Positions 44,101 through 51,718 of a stretch of 64,000 nt of DNA are shown here, one piece after another. Source of the DNA: Actinomadura cremea (GTDB lineage: Bacteria > Actinomycetota > Actinomycetes > Streptosporangiales > Streptosporangiaceae); the NCBI RefSeq assembly GCF_014648495.1, contig NZ_BMRF01000010.1, positions 1 through 64,000 on the forward strand. Reading direction: 5' to 3'. Within the stretch, counting starts at the first letter, position 1, and every line of letters starts with the position of its first letter. Under the pieces are notes generated by a model. It made no database searches. It had not been told where the DNA came from and saw only the letters and a list, made by a program, of their open reading frames with translations. Position numbers and translations under genes: made by a program.

Positions 44101-45647
44101 AGCTGACGGCGCCGGCGGGCGCGGGGTTCGAGCAGACGCGGGTGGACGGGGCGCCGAGCTCGATCCGGTCGGGCACGCCCGGGGTGCTGCTGGTGGGCGC
44201 GCCGCACTCGGGGCAGCGCAGGCTCGCGCGGTTGATCGCGCTGACGCTCGCGGACGGCGGGCTCGGGGACGGGACGGTCCGCGCGCACGACGCGGAGGAC
44301 GTCCGGGACGCGCCGGGCGAGCGGCTCGGGGAGCTCCTCGCGCAGCCGGGGCCGCTGATCCTGTTCGAGCGGCTCGGTGCGGCGATCGCCGACGCGCGGG
44401 ATCCGCACGCGGCGGCCGGGGCGGTCCGGCGGGCGCGGCGGGATCCGGTGAACGCGACGCCGGTGGTCGCGACGTGCGAACCGCGCGCGTACGAGCGGCT
44501 CCTGCGGGACCACCCGAAGCTGGTGCAGGCGTTCCGCGTGCACCGGATGCCCGATTTCTCCGACGTCGACGCCCGGATGACGCTGCTGCACCTGCTGGCG
44601 GAGGAGCGGCGCGTAACGGTCGGGGCGCAGGCGCTCGAGGCGGTGCGGGCCGATCTGGAGCGGCTGCGGGGGCCGGGCGACCTGGTGAACGCGCGGCTCG
44701 TCGAGACGTACCTGGACCAGGCGTGCCGGCGCAACATGCAGCGCGCCGGCGCGTCGCACGACCGGCTCGTCCTCACGCCGGACGACCTGGCGGGCGTCGC
44801 GGAGGGCATCGAGCCGGCGCTGCGGCCGCCGGGGGACATCGACGTCCACCTGAACCGGCTGGACGAGCTGACCGGGCTGGCGGACGTGAAGGCGGCGGTG
44901 CGGGAGCTCGCGGAGGACGCCCGGGTCGCGGCCGACCGGGCGCGGCACGGGGTGCCGACGCCGGGCGCGCGGAACCTGCTGTTCGTCGGGCCGTCCGGGA
45001 CGGGCAAGACGACCGTCGCGGGGCTGCTCGGCGGCATCTACGCGGCGCTCGGCCTGCTGGGGTCCGGGCACGTGGTCGGGTGCCGTCCGGTGCACCTCGC
45101 GGGACGGGACGAGGCGGACGTGCGGCGCCGCGTCACCGGGATGGTCGAGCAGGCGCTCGGCGGCGTGCTGCTGATCCAGGAGACGCACCTGCTGGGCCGG
45201 GTGCCCGCGGTGGTGCGGGAGCTGCTGCGCGAGATGGGCGAGCGGCGGGGCAGGTTCCTGGTGGTGTGCTCGGGACCGGCGGAGGAGACGGAGCGGTTCC
45301 TGGCGGGCCATCCGGCGTTCCGCGCGGAACTCGGCCGGACGCTGGAGTTCACCGGGATGGGCGACCGCGACCTGATGCTGCTGTTCCAGTCGTACGCCGA
45401 GCGCGAGCTGTACATGCTGGACGAGGAGCTGAAGGTCGAGCTGCTGGCGCGGCTGGAGCGGATGCGGGACGACCCGTCGTTCGGGTACGCCCGGACGGTG
45501 CGGGCGCTGTTCGAGCAGACGGTCGCGCGGCAGGCGGGACGGCTCGCGGGCGTGGACGTCAACGCGGCGACGGTGTCGCGGCTCACCGTCCGCGACCTGC
45601 CGGAGTCGTCGCTGGAGCAGATGATGGGCGACTTCCGGCACGGCTGA
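41184..45647 (+). CDS. Large AAA+ ATPase (EccA/CbbX/SpoVK-like) with decayed first AAA module and repeat linker
   Basis: 1487 residues. -10 TACGAT (41180-41185) overlaps the ATG, so the in-frame GTG at 41193 (7 nt beyond it, leaderless) may be the true start. Residues 1-470 are a helical domain of unknown family. Residues about 480-960 are a Pro/Gly-rich linker with repeats 'APPYTELGFQPSG', 'SAMPGPG' and 'GTGWPGEE'. A first AAA-like module has a broken P-loop, GAPHSGQR at 1005-1012 (Lys and Thr lost), and 'LILFERLG' where Walker B should be. The second has an intact Walker A GPSGTGKT (1269-1276), but Walker B is 'VLLIQE': the Mg-binding Asp is Gln1332, with Glu1333 kept. It ends with EccA/CbbX-like lid helices. 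It is likely cytoplasmic. A link to type VII secretion is suggested only by the EccA-like domain. Confidence 0.85.
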   Translation: MTGVVWGPGFGSAPPPSPRRGHDPFAEAERDTRAMVAAAWWPSAAQQQRQHSIGGRMLVLPDGTWWLFGAWARWYRLHPSDGQWYLCPPPRTPAVRMAARPAQQGGGRVPDLPPHVVPAGPDFSYDPPAGLPFVGHGFATDLTSRVAATVQSAAALAAAEYPHWWTQFTPETPSTVVAAWGVMLWCAPAPAFDSRLDAQMLDLWKPYRAVPLPDVDGPRWLTPPTLESLVGLYAERLRASRVDAAVVVLRTMWAVANALREDVRFQTRADALLAILGTTLANPTVDYDALPYGDQAIVQQWLTRCPPNLVPALRNESSPGDDFRHAFYTLSEVIADLSGDPGDPAYIEPRLVAAALLAADLAVVRRDVAGAIVPWLDPEIRYTVQAVTDQQGHPLRRLWPDDMRLPEPLRSAAGSGPGAEALLAAMYEVDLAWCRLGGMPARPRGFPVPTAVVAGIIGRNRARATASSPTHTSTPRPAMPPPASAMQSQPGLAPGAAPNPPDPAQPDRPFVQPPAERAWEGPAEDRDVAAPPYTELGFGPSAVPPPGAGPAAPGGWSGPNENPNIPPPRGARPPSAAASAMPGPGADGRAAGRAPGGAGRGGASAPVGGGAAASSMPGPGPDARGAGWGQGSEPAAASAMPGPGQDGRGAGRGSGGEGNDESGAAPPYTELGFQPSGAAVRSAQPPPPGPGRPDGGTPRPPRGPVWPGEDPAGAGPSGRGSANPAGASAMPGVPEGDRGGSGGAPPYTELGFQPSGAAMRSAQPPPPGTGWPGEDADAARGGAPAGPARSAPPGTGWPGEEPQGAGPVWPGEDDAAVAPPYTRLGYAGGRAGGGAAVPPPATQVEQPGGFDPHSTRVEGGTPPGQGGPPAPVRGGTPPGPPGTRVLGPGGMDGDGQEATKPDAGPGTRIMSETMVGNFDFLDDTPSPETPVHEIPPPRDRSERRAMERFGIGYVPGGQDTAVLLDELREQAVELTAPAGAGFEQTRVDGAPSSIRSGTPGVLLVGAPHSGQRRLARLIALTLADGGLGDGTVRAHDAEDVRDAPGERLGELLAQPGPLILFERLGAAIADARDPHAAAGAVRRARRDPVNATPVVATCEPRAYERLLRDHPKLVQAFRVHRMPDFSDVDARMTLLHLLAEERRVTVGAQALEAVRADLERLRGPGDLVNARLVETYLDQACRRNMQRAGASHDRLVLTPDDLAGVAEGIEPALRPPGDIDVHLNRLDELTGLADVKAAVRELAEDARVAADRARHGVPTPGARNLLFVGPSGTGKTTVAGLLGGIYAALGLLGSGHVVGCRPVHLAGRDEADVRRRVTGMVEQALGGVLLIQETHLLGRVPAVVRELLREMGERRGRFLVVCSGPAEETERFLAGHPAFRAELGRTLEFTGMGDRDLMLLFQSYAERELYMLDEELKVELLARLERMRDDPSFGYARTVRALFEQTVARQAGRLAGVDVNAATVSRLTVRDLPESSLEQMMGDFRHG
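42772..43680 (+). repeat. In-frame modular repeats in the AAA+ linker
   Basis: Nearly identical DNA blocks of about 70 bp start near 43171 and 43411 and encode 'PPYTELGFQPSGAA' plus 'RSAQPPPPG'. Related copies start near 42772 and 43636. A second unit, CCCGGCACCGGGTGGCCCGG, recurs near 43485 and 43560. Recent internal duplication is likely. Confidence 0.75.
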
Positions 45648-45797
45648 TCGCTCCCGTTCCGCATCATGCGGGCGTCACCCGGGAAGACCACATGGGGGAG
45701 TGGCCCTCGAATGGCCCTCTTGGGTCATGTGCGTCGCGGGGCCGCCCGCGTAGCCTCGAACGCGGGGTGTGGGGAACGAAAACGGGAGGTGGACGCG

Positions 45798-45980
45798 GTG
45801 CGGAACGACCTTGACCTGCGCGTTCACGACCGCGTTGCGCTGGACGAGATCGAACTCTATGCCGAGATGCTGAGCGCGGTGGCGGCGGCGAAGGAGCCGC
45901 TGACCAACGCCGAGATCGACATGGTGCTCGGGCTGGGTCCCGGCGACGCCGGTCGTCGCGAGCCGACACCGCACGACTAG
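45798..45980 (+). CDS. Small conserved actinobacterial protein of unknown function
   Basis: 60 residues from the GTG at 45798, with GGGAGG (45784-45789) 8 nt upstream. The sequence 'RVHDRVALDEIELYAEMLSAVAAA' then 'PLTNAEIDMVLGLGP' resembles short actinomycete proteins that I recognise only as conserved hypotheticals. It is helical and acidic in the centre, with no membrane segment. It follows the AAA+ gene by 150 bp. Confidence 0.7.
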   Translation: MRNDLDLRVHDRVALDEIELYAEMLSAVAAAKEPLTNAEIDMVLGLGPGDAGRREPTPHD

Positions 45981-46348
45981 CCGAACGATCGCAGGTCCGG
46001 GGGCGCCCGACGGGGGGTGCCCCCGGTACTGTTTTCGTCCCTTATCGCCACCGTCGTATGGATTGACCGGTCATCCGGCTTCGTCCGGACACCGCCTCCA
46101 GAGACCCGGTTGTAACGAATCTCACCTCGCGTTCCGCTTCGCGGTGGGATGCGCCGCGCTCGGGCACCCGCCGCCGCGGGCCCTCGCGCCGTTTGGGGGA
46201 TCCCGGCGGGTATGCGCCCGGCCATCTAGGGCAATCTTGTAGATGAGAGGGCGGGGGAACAGCAGCCGAAGCTGGGGCAAAGGTTCTTTTTACGGCTGGT
46301 TGCGCCTACGATCCTCTGCGGACTGTTCCGGCACATCAGGAGAACGAC
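45981..46348. other. Intergenic region before the DUF47-pit operon
   Basis: 368 bp without a gene. It holds the terminator at 45997-46026 and the AGGAG site at 46338-46342 for the next gene. TTGCGC...TACGAT-like elements near 46299-46311 could be the operon promoter; no PHO-box repeat is evident. Confidence 0.5.
45997..46026 (+). terminator. Terminator after the small protein gene
   Basis: CCGGGGGCGCC pairs with GGTGCCCCCGG (45997-46007 with 46016-46026, one G-T), followed by a short T-containing stretch TACTGTTTT. Confidence 0.7.
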
Positions 46349-46969
46349 GTGCGCTTGCGTCTCACGCCGCGTGAGGACAGCTTCTACGACATGTTCGCCG
46401 ACTCGGCGAACAACCTGGTCACCGGCGCCAGGCTGCTCGTGGAGCTCATCAGCGACGGCGCCGACCGGCCGGCGATCGCGGAGAAGATGCGCGCATGCGA
46501 GCACGCGTGCGACGAATCGACCCACGCGATCATGCGCCGGCTCAACGAAACGTTCATCACCCCGTTCGACCGCGAGGACATCTACCGGCTGGCCTCGACG
46601 CTCGACGACGTGATGGACGAAATGGAGGAGGCCGCCGACCTCGTCGTGCTCTACAAGATCGATGAGTTCCCCAAAGAGATCGTCCACATGGTGGAGGTCC
46701 TGGAACGCGCAGCCGAGCTCACCGCGGAGGCCATGCCGCGGCTGCGATCGATGAAAGAGCTCAACGAGTACTGGATAGAGATCAACCGGCTGGAGAACCA
46801 GGGCGACCAGGTCTACCGCAAGCTGCTGGCGCACCTGTTCAACAACGGTGACCACGACACCCTGATGGTCATGAAGATGAAGCAGGTCATCGACCGCCTG
46901 GAGGAGGCCGCGGACGCGTTCGAGCACGTGGCCAACACGGTCGAGACCATCGCGGTCAAGGAATCATGA
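46349..46969 (+). CDS. DUF47/PhoU-like accessory protein of the Pit transporter
   Basis: 206 residues; AGGAG sits 6 nt before the GTG. It is an all-helical PhoU-like bundle: 'FYDMFADSANNLVTGARLL', 'CEHACDESTHAIMRRLNETFITPFDREDIYRLA' and 'LDDVMDEMEEAADLVVLY' carry the repeated metal-binding E-x3-D type motifs. DUF47 proteins regulate or assist the low-affinity phosphate transporter encoded next, with which it overlaps by ATGA. Confidence 0.93.
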   Translation: MRLRLTPREDSFYDMFADSANNLVTGARLLVELISDGADRPAIAEKMRACEHACDESTHAIMRRLNETFITPFDREDIYRLASTLDDVMDEMEEAADLVVLYKIDEFPKEIVHMVEVLERAAELTAEAMPRLRSMKELNEYWIEINRLENQGDQVYRKLLAHLFNNGDHDTLMVMKMKQVIDRLEEAADAFEHVANTVETIAVKES

Positions 46970-48168
46970 GCGCTCCGGTCGAGCCGCCCGGCGGTGGCGA
47001 TCACACCGGTCGCGACGTCGGCGGAAAGGTCGGCGCCGCGCTGACCAAGCCGTCATCGGGCGGCGAGCCGTCACTGGCCGAGCAGGCCCGGCGCGGGCCG
47101 GACCGGTTCTGGCCGCTGCTGGCGATCGGGCTGCTGGCCGTGATCGTCACGGGCGCGATCGGCCTGCGGTCGGAGGCCCAGACGGCCGTGCTCGTCGTGG
47201 TCGTGCTGATCGCGCTGGGTTTCGACTACACCAACGGGTTCCACGACGCCGCCAACGCGATCGCGACGTCGGTGTCCACACGGGCGCTGACGCCGCGGGC
47301 CGCGCTGCTCATGGCGGCCGTCATGAACCTGGTGGGTGCGCTGCTGGGTGTGGAGGTCGCCAAGACCGTCAGCGAGGTGATCACTCCACCGGACGGGCTG
47401 CACGGCCTGACGGTCGTGGCCGCCGGCGTGCTCGGCGCGATCACCTGGAACATGATCACCTGGTACTTCGGGCTGCCGTCGTCGTCCTCGCACGCGCTCA
47501 TCGGCGGCGTGGTCGGCGCGGGCGTCGCGTCGGCGTCCGCGGTCAGCTGGGCCACGGTCGTGGAGAAGGTCGCCATCCCCATGGTGATCTCGCCGGTCGT
47601 CGGGTTCTGCCTGGCCTACCTCGTCATGGTCGCGATCCTGTGGATCTTCCGCCGCGCCAACCCGGGACGCCTGGGCCGCCGGTTCCGCATCGCGCAGTCG
47701 CTGTCGGCGGCGTCGATGGCGCTCGGGCACGGCCTGCAGGACGCGCAGAAGACGATGGGCATCATCGTCCTCGCGCTCGTCACGACCGGGCACTCCGACG
47801 GCAACGACGTCCCGCTGTGGGTCATCGTGTCCTGCGCGGGCGCGCTGTCGCTCGGTACGTACGCGGGCGGCTGGCGGATCATGCGGACGCTGGGACGCAA
47901 GGTGATCGAGCTGGATCCGCCGAAGGGCTTCGCGGCCGAATCGACCGCGTCGGTGATCCTGTACGCGACCGCCTACATCTGGCACGCTCCAATCTCGACG
48001 ACGCACACGATCACGTCGTGCATCATGGGCGCCGGCGCGACGAAGCGGCTGTCGGCCGTCCGGTGGGGCGTGGCCGGGAACATCGTGACGGCATGGATCC
48101 TGACGATGCCGGCGGCTGCCCTGGTGGCGGCCCTCGTCTACTGGATCGTGCACCTGTTCGGCGCCTGA
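46966..48168 (+). CDS. pit: Low-affinity inorganic phosphate transporter (Pit family)
   Basis: 400 residues with about ten hydrophobic spans. The two PHO-4 signatures are present: 'GFDYTNGFHDAANAIATSVS' in the N half and 'GLQDAQKTMG' in the C half, plus 'GLPSSSSHALIGG' and 'APISTTHTITSCIMGAG'. It moves phosphate with protons, often as a metal-phosphate complex. Coupled to the DUF47 gene, it lies 1.4 kb upstream of the high-affinity pst operon. Confidence 0.94.
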   Translation: MSAPVEPPGGGDHTGRDVGGKVGAALTKPSSGGEPSLAEQARRGPDRFWPLLAIGLLAVIVTGAIGLRSEAQTAVLVVVVLIALGFDYTNGFHDAANAIATSVSTRALTPRAALLMAAVMNLVGALLGVEVAKTVSEVITPPDGLHGLTVVAAGVLGAITWNMITWYFGLPSSSSHALIGGVVGAGVASASAVSWATVVEKVAIPMVISPVVGFCLAYLVMVAILWIFRRANPGRLGRRFRIAQSLSAASMALGHGLQDAQKTMGIIVLALVTTGHSDGNDVPLWVIVSCAGALSLGTYAGGWRIMRTLGRKVIELDPPKGFAAESTASVILYATAYIWHAPISTTHTITSCIMGAGATKRLSAVRWGVAGNIVTAWILTMPAAALVAALVYWIVHLFGA

Positions 48169-48236
48169 CCGGCGCCGGCCGGGAGTTCCCCCACGGGGAC
48201 ACGGCGACCGCCGCGGTCCGTCCGGCGCGGTCTCCC

Positions 48237-48276
48237 GGCCGGCCCGCCGCCCGGTGCGGAGGACGGCGGGCCGGCC
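48237..48276 (+). terminator. Terminator after pit
   Basis: A perfect 13-bp stem (48237-48249 with 48264-48276) and a 14-nt loop, 68 bp past the pit stop. Confidence 0.7.
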
Positions 48277-48311
48277 CGGGGTCGTCCCGGACGGGCGAAT
48301 AGGGTGGGCAC

Positions 48312-49187
48312 GTGAGTGAACTGCGGGCGCGCGAGACGCTGGAGGCGGACGAGATCGCCGGTGCGCTGGCGGCGGCCGACGCGGCGGCCGCGGCCGACGG
48401 GGTCGGCGCGCTGTCGGAGCACTCGACGCTCGCCCTGCGGGCCGGACGTCCCGCGCTGCTCGCCGTCGAGGACGGCACGGTCGTCGGCTATGCCCGCTTC
48501 GACCCGGCCGACGGCGACGAGCCCGCGTCCGGCGAACTCGTCGTCCATCCCGCGCACCGGCGCCGGGGCCACGGGCGGGCGCTGCTGCGGGCGATGCTCA
48601 AGGAGGCGGGCGGCCCGCTGCGGGTGTGGGCGCACGGCGACCTGCCCGCCGCCGCCGCGCTCGCCGGGACCGAGGGGCTCGACCGCGTCCGCGCCCTGTT
48701 CCAGATGCGCCGCCCCGCCGCCGACCCGCTCCCGGCCGCGCAGGCCGCCGAGGGCGTCGCGCTGCGCGCGTTCCGTCCCGGCGCGGACGAGGACGCGTGG
48801 CTGCGGGTGAACGCCCGCGCGTTCGCCGACCATCCGGAGCAGGGCGCCTGGACGATCGAGGACGTCCGCGACCGCGAGGCCGAGGACTGGTTCGACCCCG
48901 CCGGGTTCTTCCTCGCCGAGCGCGACGGCCGTCTCGCCGGGTTCCACTGGACGAAGGTCCACCCGGGCGGCATCGGCGAGGTGTACGTCGTGGGCGTCGA
49001 CCCGGACGCGCAGGGCCTCGGCCTCGGCCGCACCCTCACGCTCGCGGGCCTGCACCACCTGCGCGACCAGGGCCTCGACCAGCTGATGCTGTACGTGGAC
49101 GAGTCGAACACCGCGGCCGTCCGGCTCTACGAGTCGCTCGGCTTCACCAGGTACGCCGTGGACGTCATGTACGGGACGGGCGCGTAG
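48312..49187 (+). CDS. mshD: Mycothiol synthase
   Basis: 291 residues made of two GNAT domains. The N-terminal one has 'LVVHPAHRRRGHGRALL' and the C-terminal one 'VYVVGVDPDAQGLGLGRTLT' (acetyl-CoA loop) and 'LYVDESNTAAVRLYESLGF'. It acetylates Cys-GlcN-Ins in the last step of mycothiol synthesis, the main actinobacterial low-molecular-weight thiol. TAGGGT (48300-48305) ends 6 nt before the GTG and no Shine-Dalgarno is seen, so it is likely leaderless. Confidence 0.94.
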   Translation: MSELRARETLEADEIAGALAAADAAAAADGVGALSEHSTLALRAGRPALLAVEDGTVVGYARFDPADGDEPASGELVVHPAHRRRGHGRALLRAMLKEAGGPLRVWAHGDLPAAAALAGTEGLDRVRALFQMRRPAADPLPAAQAAEGVALRAFRPGADEDAWLRVNARAFADHPEQGAWTIEDVRDREAEDWFDPAGFFLAERDGRLAGFHWTKVHPGGIGEVYVVGVDPDAQGLGLGRTLTLAGLHHLRDQGLDQLMLYVDESNTAAVRLYESLGFTRYAVDVMYGTGA

Positions 49188-49533
49188 CCGACCCGGGGAC
49201 CGGCGCGGAGCCGCCCGAAAGGGATAGCCCTACCCGCTTTCGCTCGAGATGACCCATTCCATGTGGTCCTCCCGGTAGGGCATGCCTATGAGCCCTTTAC
49301 TGGACCGTGGGTGTTCTGAGCAGCGCTGTTAACCGTACAGCCATCCCGAATCGGGGCATTCTTCGCGACCGTGCCCGGCTTCGTTCACCGTCCGTTCATC
49401 CGGAGCGGGGCGGCTGGTCACCTCGCCTGCCTACCTTCATTTTCGACGGTGACCCCCCGCCCCTGGCCGACCCCCTCGGGACGCAGGCCGGGGAAACCCG
49501 CCCTACGACGAAGAATCAAGAGGAGACCCTCCG
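49188..49533. other. pstS promoter region
   Basis: 346 bp between mshD and pstS with no gene. It contains a PHO box (49383-49404) and the AGGAG site (49521-49525) of pstS. A GTTAACCGTAC at 49328 stands exactly 55 bp (five 11-bp units) before the box. Confidence 0.7.
49383..49404 (+). promoter_or_regulatory. PHO box (PhoP-binding direct repeat)
   Basis: Two adjacent 11-bp direct repeats, GTTCACCGTCC and GTTCATCCGGA, match the actinomycete PHO-box unit GTTCACC-N4. A third register-aligned copy, GGTCACCTCGC, lies at 49416-49426 after one degenerate unit. The box is 130-150 bp before the pstS start. It implies activation of pstSCAB by PhoP under phosphate limitation. Confidence 0.75.
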
Positions 49534-50640
49534 GTGAAGAACGGTTCCCGACTTGCCGCCCTGAGCGGCGTGGTCGTCGCGGGGGCGCTCGCCCTGTCCG
49601 CCTGCGGGAGCGACGCCAACGAGACCGAGGCCGCCGCCAACGCGCCGGCCGCCGGCTCGATCGACTGCGCCGAGGGCAGCATCAACGCCGCCGGTTCGAG
49701 CGCGCAGAAGAACGCCGTCGAGGAGTGGTCCAAGGCGTTCGCCGCCGCGTGCCCCGGCGCCACCCTGAACTACAACCCGACCGGCTCGGGCGCCGGCATC
49801 CAGGCGTTCACCGAGGGCCAGGTGGCCTTCGCCGGCTCCGACTCCGCGCTGGACGCCGAGGAGAAGACCGCCGCCCAGCAGCGCTGCGAGGGCGCCCCGG
49901 CGCTGAACCTGCCGATGGTCGTCGGCCCGGTCGCGGTCACCTACAACCTCGAGGGCGTCGACTCCCTCAAGCTCGACTCCGCGACCCTCGCGAAGATCTT
50001 CGCGGGCGAGATCACCAAGTGGAACGCTCCGGAGATCGCCGAGCAGAACGAGGGCGCCACCCTGCCCGACACCGAGATCAAGCCGGTCTACCGGTCGGAC
50101 GAGTCCGGCACGACCGACAACTTCACCGACTACCTGAAGGCCACCGCGGGCGACGTCTGGAAGTGGGAGCCCGCCAAGAAGTGGCCGAACGAGACCGGTC
50201 AGGGCGCCAACAAGTCCGACGGCGTCACCCAGCTGGTGAAGAGCACGGCCGGGAGCATCTCCTACGTCGAGTACTCCTACGCCAAGAACAACTCGCTCAG
50301 CACCGTCGCGGTGAAGAACGGCGCCGGTGAGTACACCGAGCTGTCGCCGGAGAGCGCGTCCAAGGGCGTCGCGGGCGCCAAGATCGTCGGCACCGGCAAC
50401 GACGTCGAGCTCGAGATCGACTACACCACCAAGGAGGCCGGCGCCTACCCGATCGTCCTGGTGACGTACGAGGTCGCCTGCGAGAAGGGCCTCCCGGCCG
50501 AGCAGTCGAAGTTCGTGAAGTCGTTCCTGACCTACACCGCCAGCGCGGACGGCCAGAAGATCCTCACCGACATCGGCTACGCCCCGCTTCCGCAGAACGT
50601 GCTGACCAAGGTCCAGGCGTCCGTGAAGGCCCTGTCCTGA
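49534..50640 (+). CDS. pstS: Phosphate ABC transporter substrate-binding lipoprotein PstS
   Basis: 368 residues; AGGAG lies 8 nt before the GTG. The lipobox is 'LALSAC', with Cys24 lipidated. 'INAAGSSAQKNAVEEW' and 'YNPTGSGAGIQAF' and 'FAGSDSAL' are the phosphate-loop motifs, with 'RSDESGTTDNFTDYL' as the conserved PstS signature. It captures phosphate outside the membrane and delivers it to PstCAB. Confidence 0.96.
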   Translation: MKNGSRLAALSGVVVAGALALSACGSDANETEAAANAPAAGSIDCAEGSINAAGSSAQKNAVEEWSKAFAAACPGATLNYNPTGSGAGIQAFTEGQVAFAGSDSALDAEEKTAAQQRCEGAPALNLPMVVGPVAVTYNLEGVDSLKLDSATLAKIFAGEITKWNAPEIAEQNEGATLPDTEIKPVYRSDESGTTDNFTDYLKATAGDVWKWEPAKKWPNETGQGANKSDGVTQLVKSTAGSISYVEYSYAKNNSLSTVAVKNGAGEYTELSPESASKGVAGAKIVGTGNDVELEIDYTTKEAGAYPIVLVTYEVACEKGLPAEQSKFVKSFLTYTASADGQKILTDIGYAPLPQNVLTKVQASVKALS

Positions 50641-50661
50641 CGGCAGTCCGACCGACCAGCA

Positions 50662-50692
50662 GCCCCGCCGCCGAGATTCTCGGCGGCGGGGC
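50662..50692 (+). terminator. Intercistronic hairpin between pstS and pstC
   Basis: GCCCCGCCGCCGA pairs with TCGGCGGCGGGGC (50662-50674 with 50680-50692) around GATTC, in the 97-bp gap. There is no T tract, so partial termination or 3'-end protection of pstS mRNA is likely, giving more PstS than PstC. Confidence 0.65.
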
Positions 50693-50737
50693 CGGTCCGC
50701 GTTCGGCCGACGATGTGATCTTCAAGGAGGAGTCCCC

Positions 50738-51718
50738 GTGACCAGCGACACCGGCGTCGAGTCGCACGCCGCCGCGAAGGGGCGCGGCCGCGGCCGCGCG
50801 ATGAGCACCGGCCGCGCCGGAGACAAGATCTTCGTCTCCGCGGCCCGCGGCTCCGGCATCGCCGTGCTGGCGATCGTCGTCGCCATCGCCGTCTTCCTCG
50901 TCTGGAAGGCCGTTCCGGCGCTGCAGGCCAACGAGGCGAGCTTCCTCACCAGCGAGGCGTGGAACCCCAACGCGACCCCGGCCGAGTTCGGCATCGCGCA
51001 GCTGGCCTTCGGCACGATCATGTCGTCGCTGCTGGCCATGCTCATCGCGACGCCCATCGCGATCGGCATCGCGCTGTTCATCTCGTTCTACGCGCCGCGC
51101 CGGCTGGCGTCCGGGCTCGGCTACATCGTCGACCTGCTCGCCGCCGTGCCCAGCATCGTCTACGGGCTCTGGGGCCTGATCTTCCTGTCCCAGTACATGG
51201 ACGACGTCGGCGAGTTCCTCAGCACCTTCCTCGGCTGGATCCCGCTGTTCGCCACCGAGAGCCCCGGCAAGAACTCGATGTTCACCGCCGCGGTCGTCCT
51301 CGCCATCATGATCCTGCCGATCATCTCCTCCATCTCCCGCGAGGTGTTCCTGCAGGTCCCGCAGGCGAACGTGGAGGCGTCCCTCGCCCTCGGCGCCACC
51401 CGCTGGGAGATGATCCGGATGTCGGTCCTGCCCTACGGACGCTCCGGCATGGTCGGCGCCTCGATGCTCGGCCTCGGCCGCGCGCTCGGCGAGACGATCG
51501 CCGTCGCGATGGTGCTGACCTTCGTGCCCGGCATCAACTGGAACGTCCTCGAGAACGGCGGCAACACCTTCGCCGCCAACATCGCCAACAGCTTCGCCGA
51601 GGCGTCCGAGACCGGCCGCGGCGCCCTCGTCGCCTCCGGCCTCGTGCTGTTCGTGATCACGCTGCTCGTCAACATGGCCGCCCGCGCGGTCGTCGCGCGC
51701 CGCAAGGAGTTCGTGTGA
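50738..51718 (+). CDS. pstC: Phosphate ABC transporter permease PstC
   Basis: 326 residues; AAGGAGGAG precedes the GTG. Six hydrophobic segments are seen, with the binding-protein-dependent permease loop 'ASLALGATRWEMIRMSVLPYG' (the EAA motif that docks PstB) and 'LGRALGETIAVAMVL'. It overlaps pstA by GTGA. Confidence 0.95.
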   Translation: MTSDTGVESHAAAKGRGRGRAMSTGRAGDKIFVSAARGSGIAVLAIVVAIAVFLVWKAVPALQANEASFLTSEAWNPNATPAEFGIAQLAFGTIMSSLLAMLIATPIAIGIALFISFYAPRRLASGLGYIVDLLAAVPSIVYGLWGLIFLSQYMDDVGEFLSTFLGWIPLFATESPGKNSMFTAAVVLAIMILPIISSISREVFLQVPQANVEASLALGATRWEMIRMSVLPYGRSGMVGASMLGLGRALGETIAVAMVLTFVPGINWNVLENGGNTFAANIANSFAEASETGRGALVASGLVLFVITLLVNMAARAVVARRKEFV

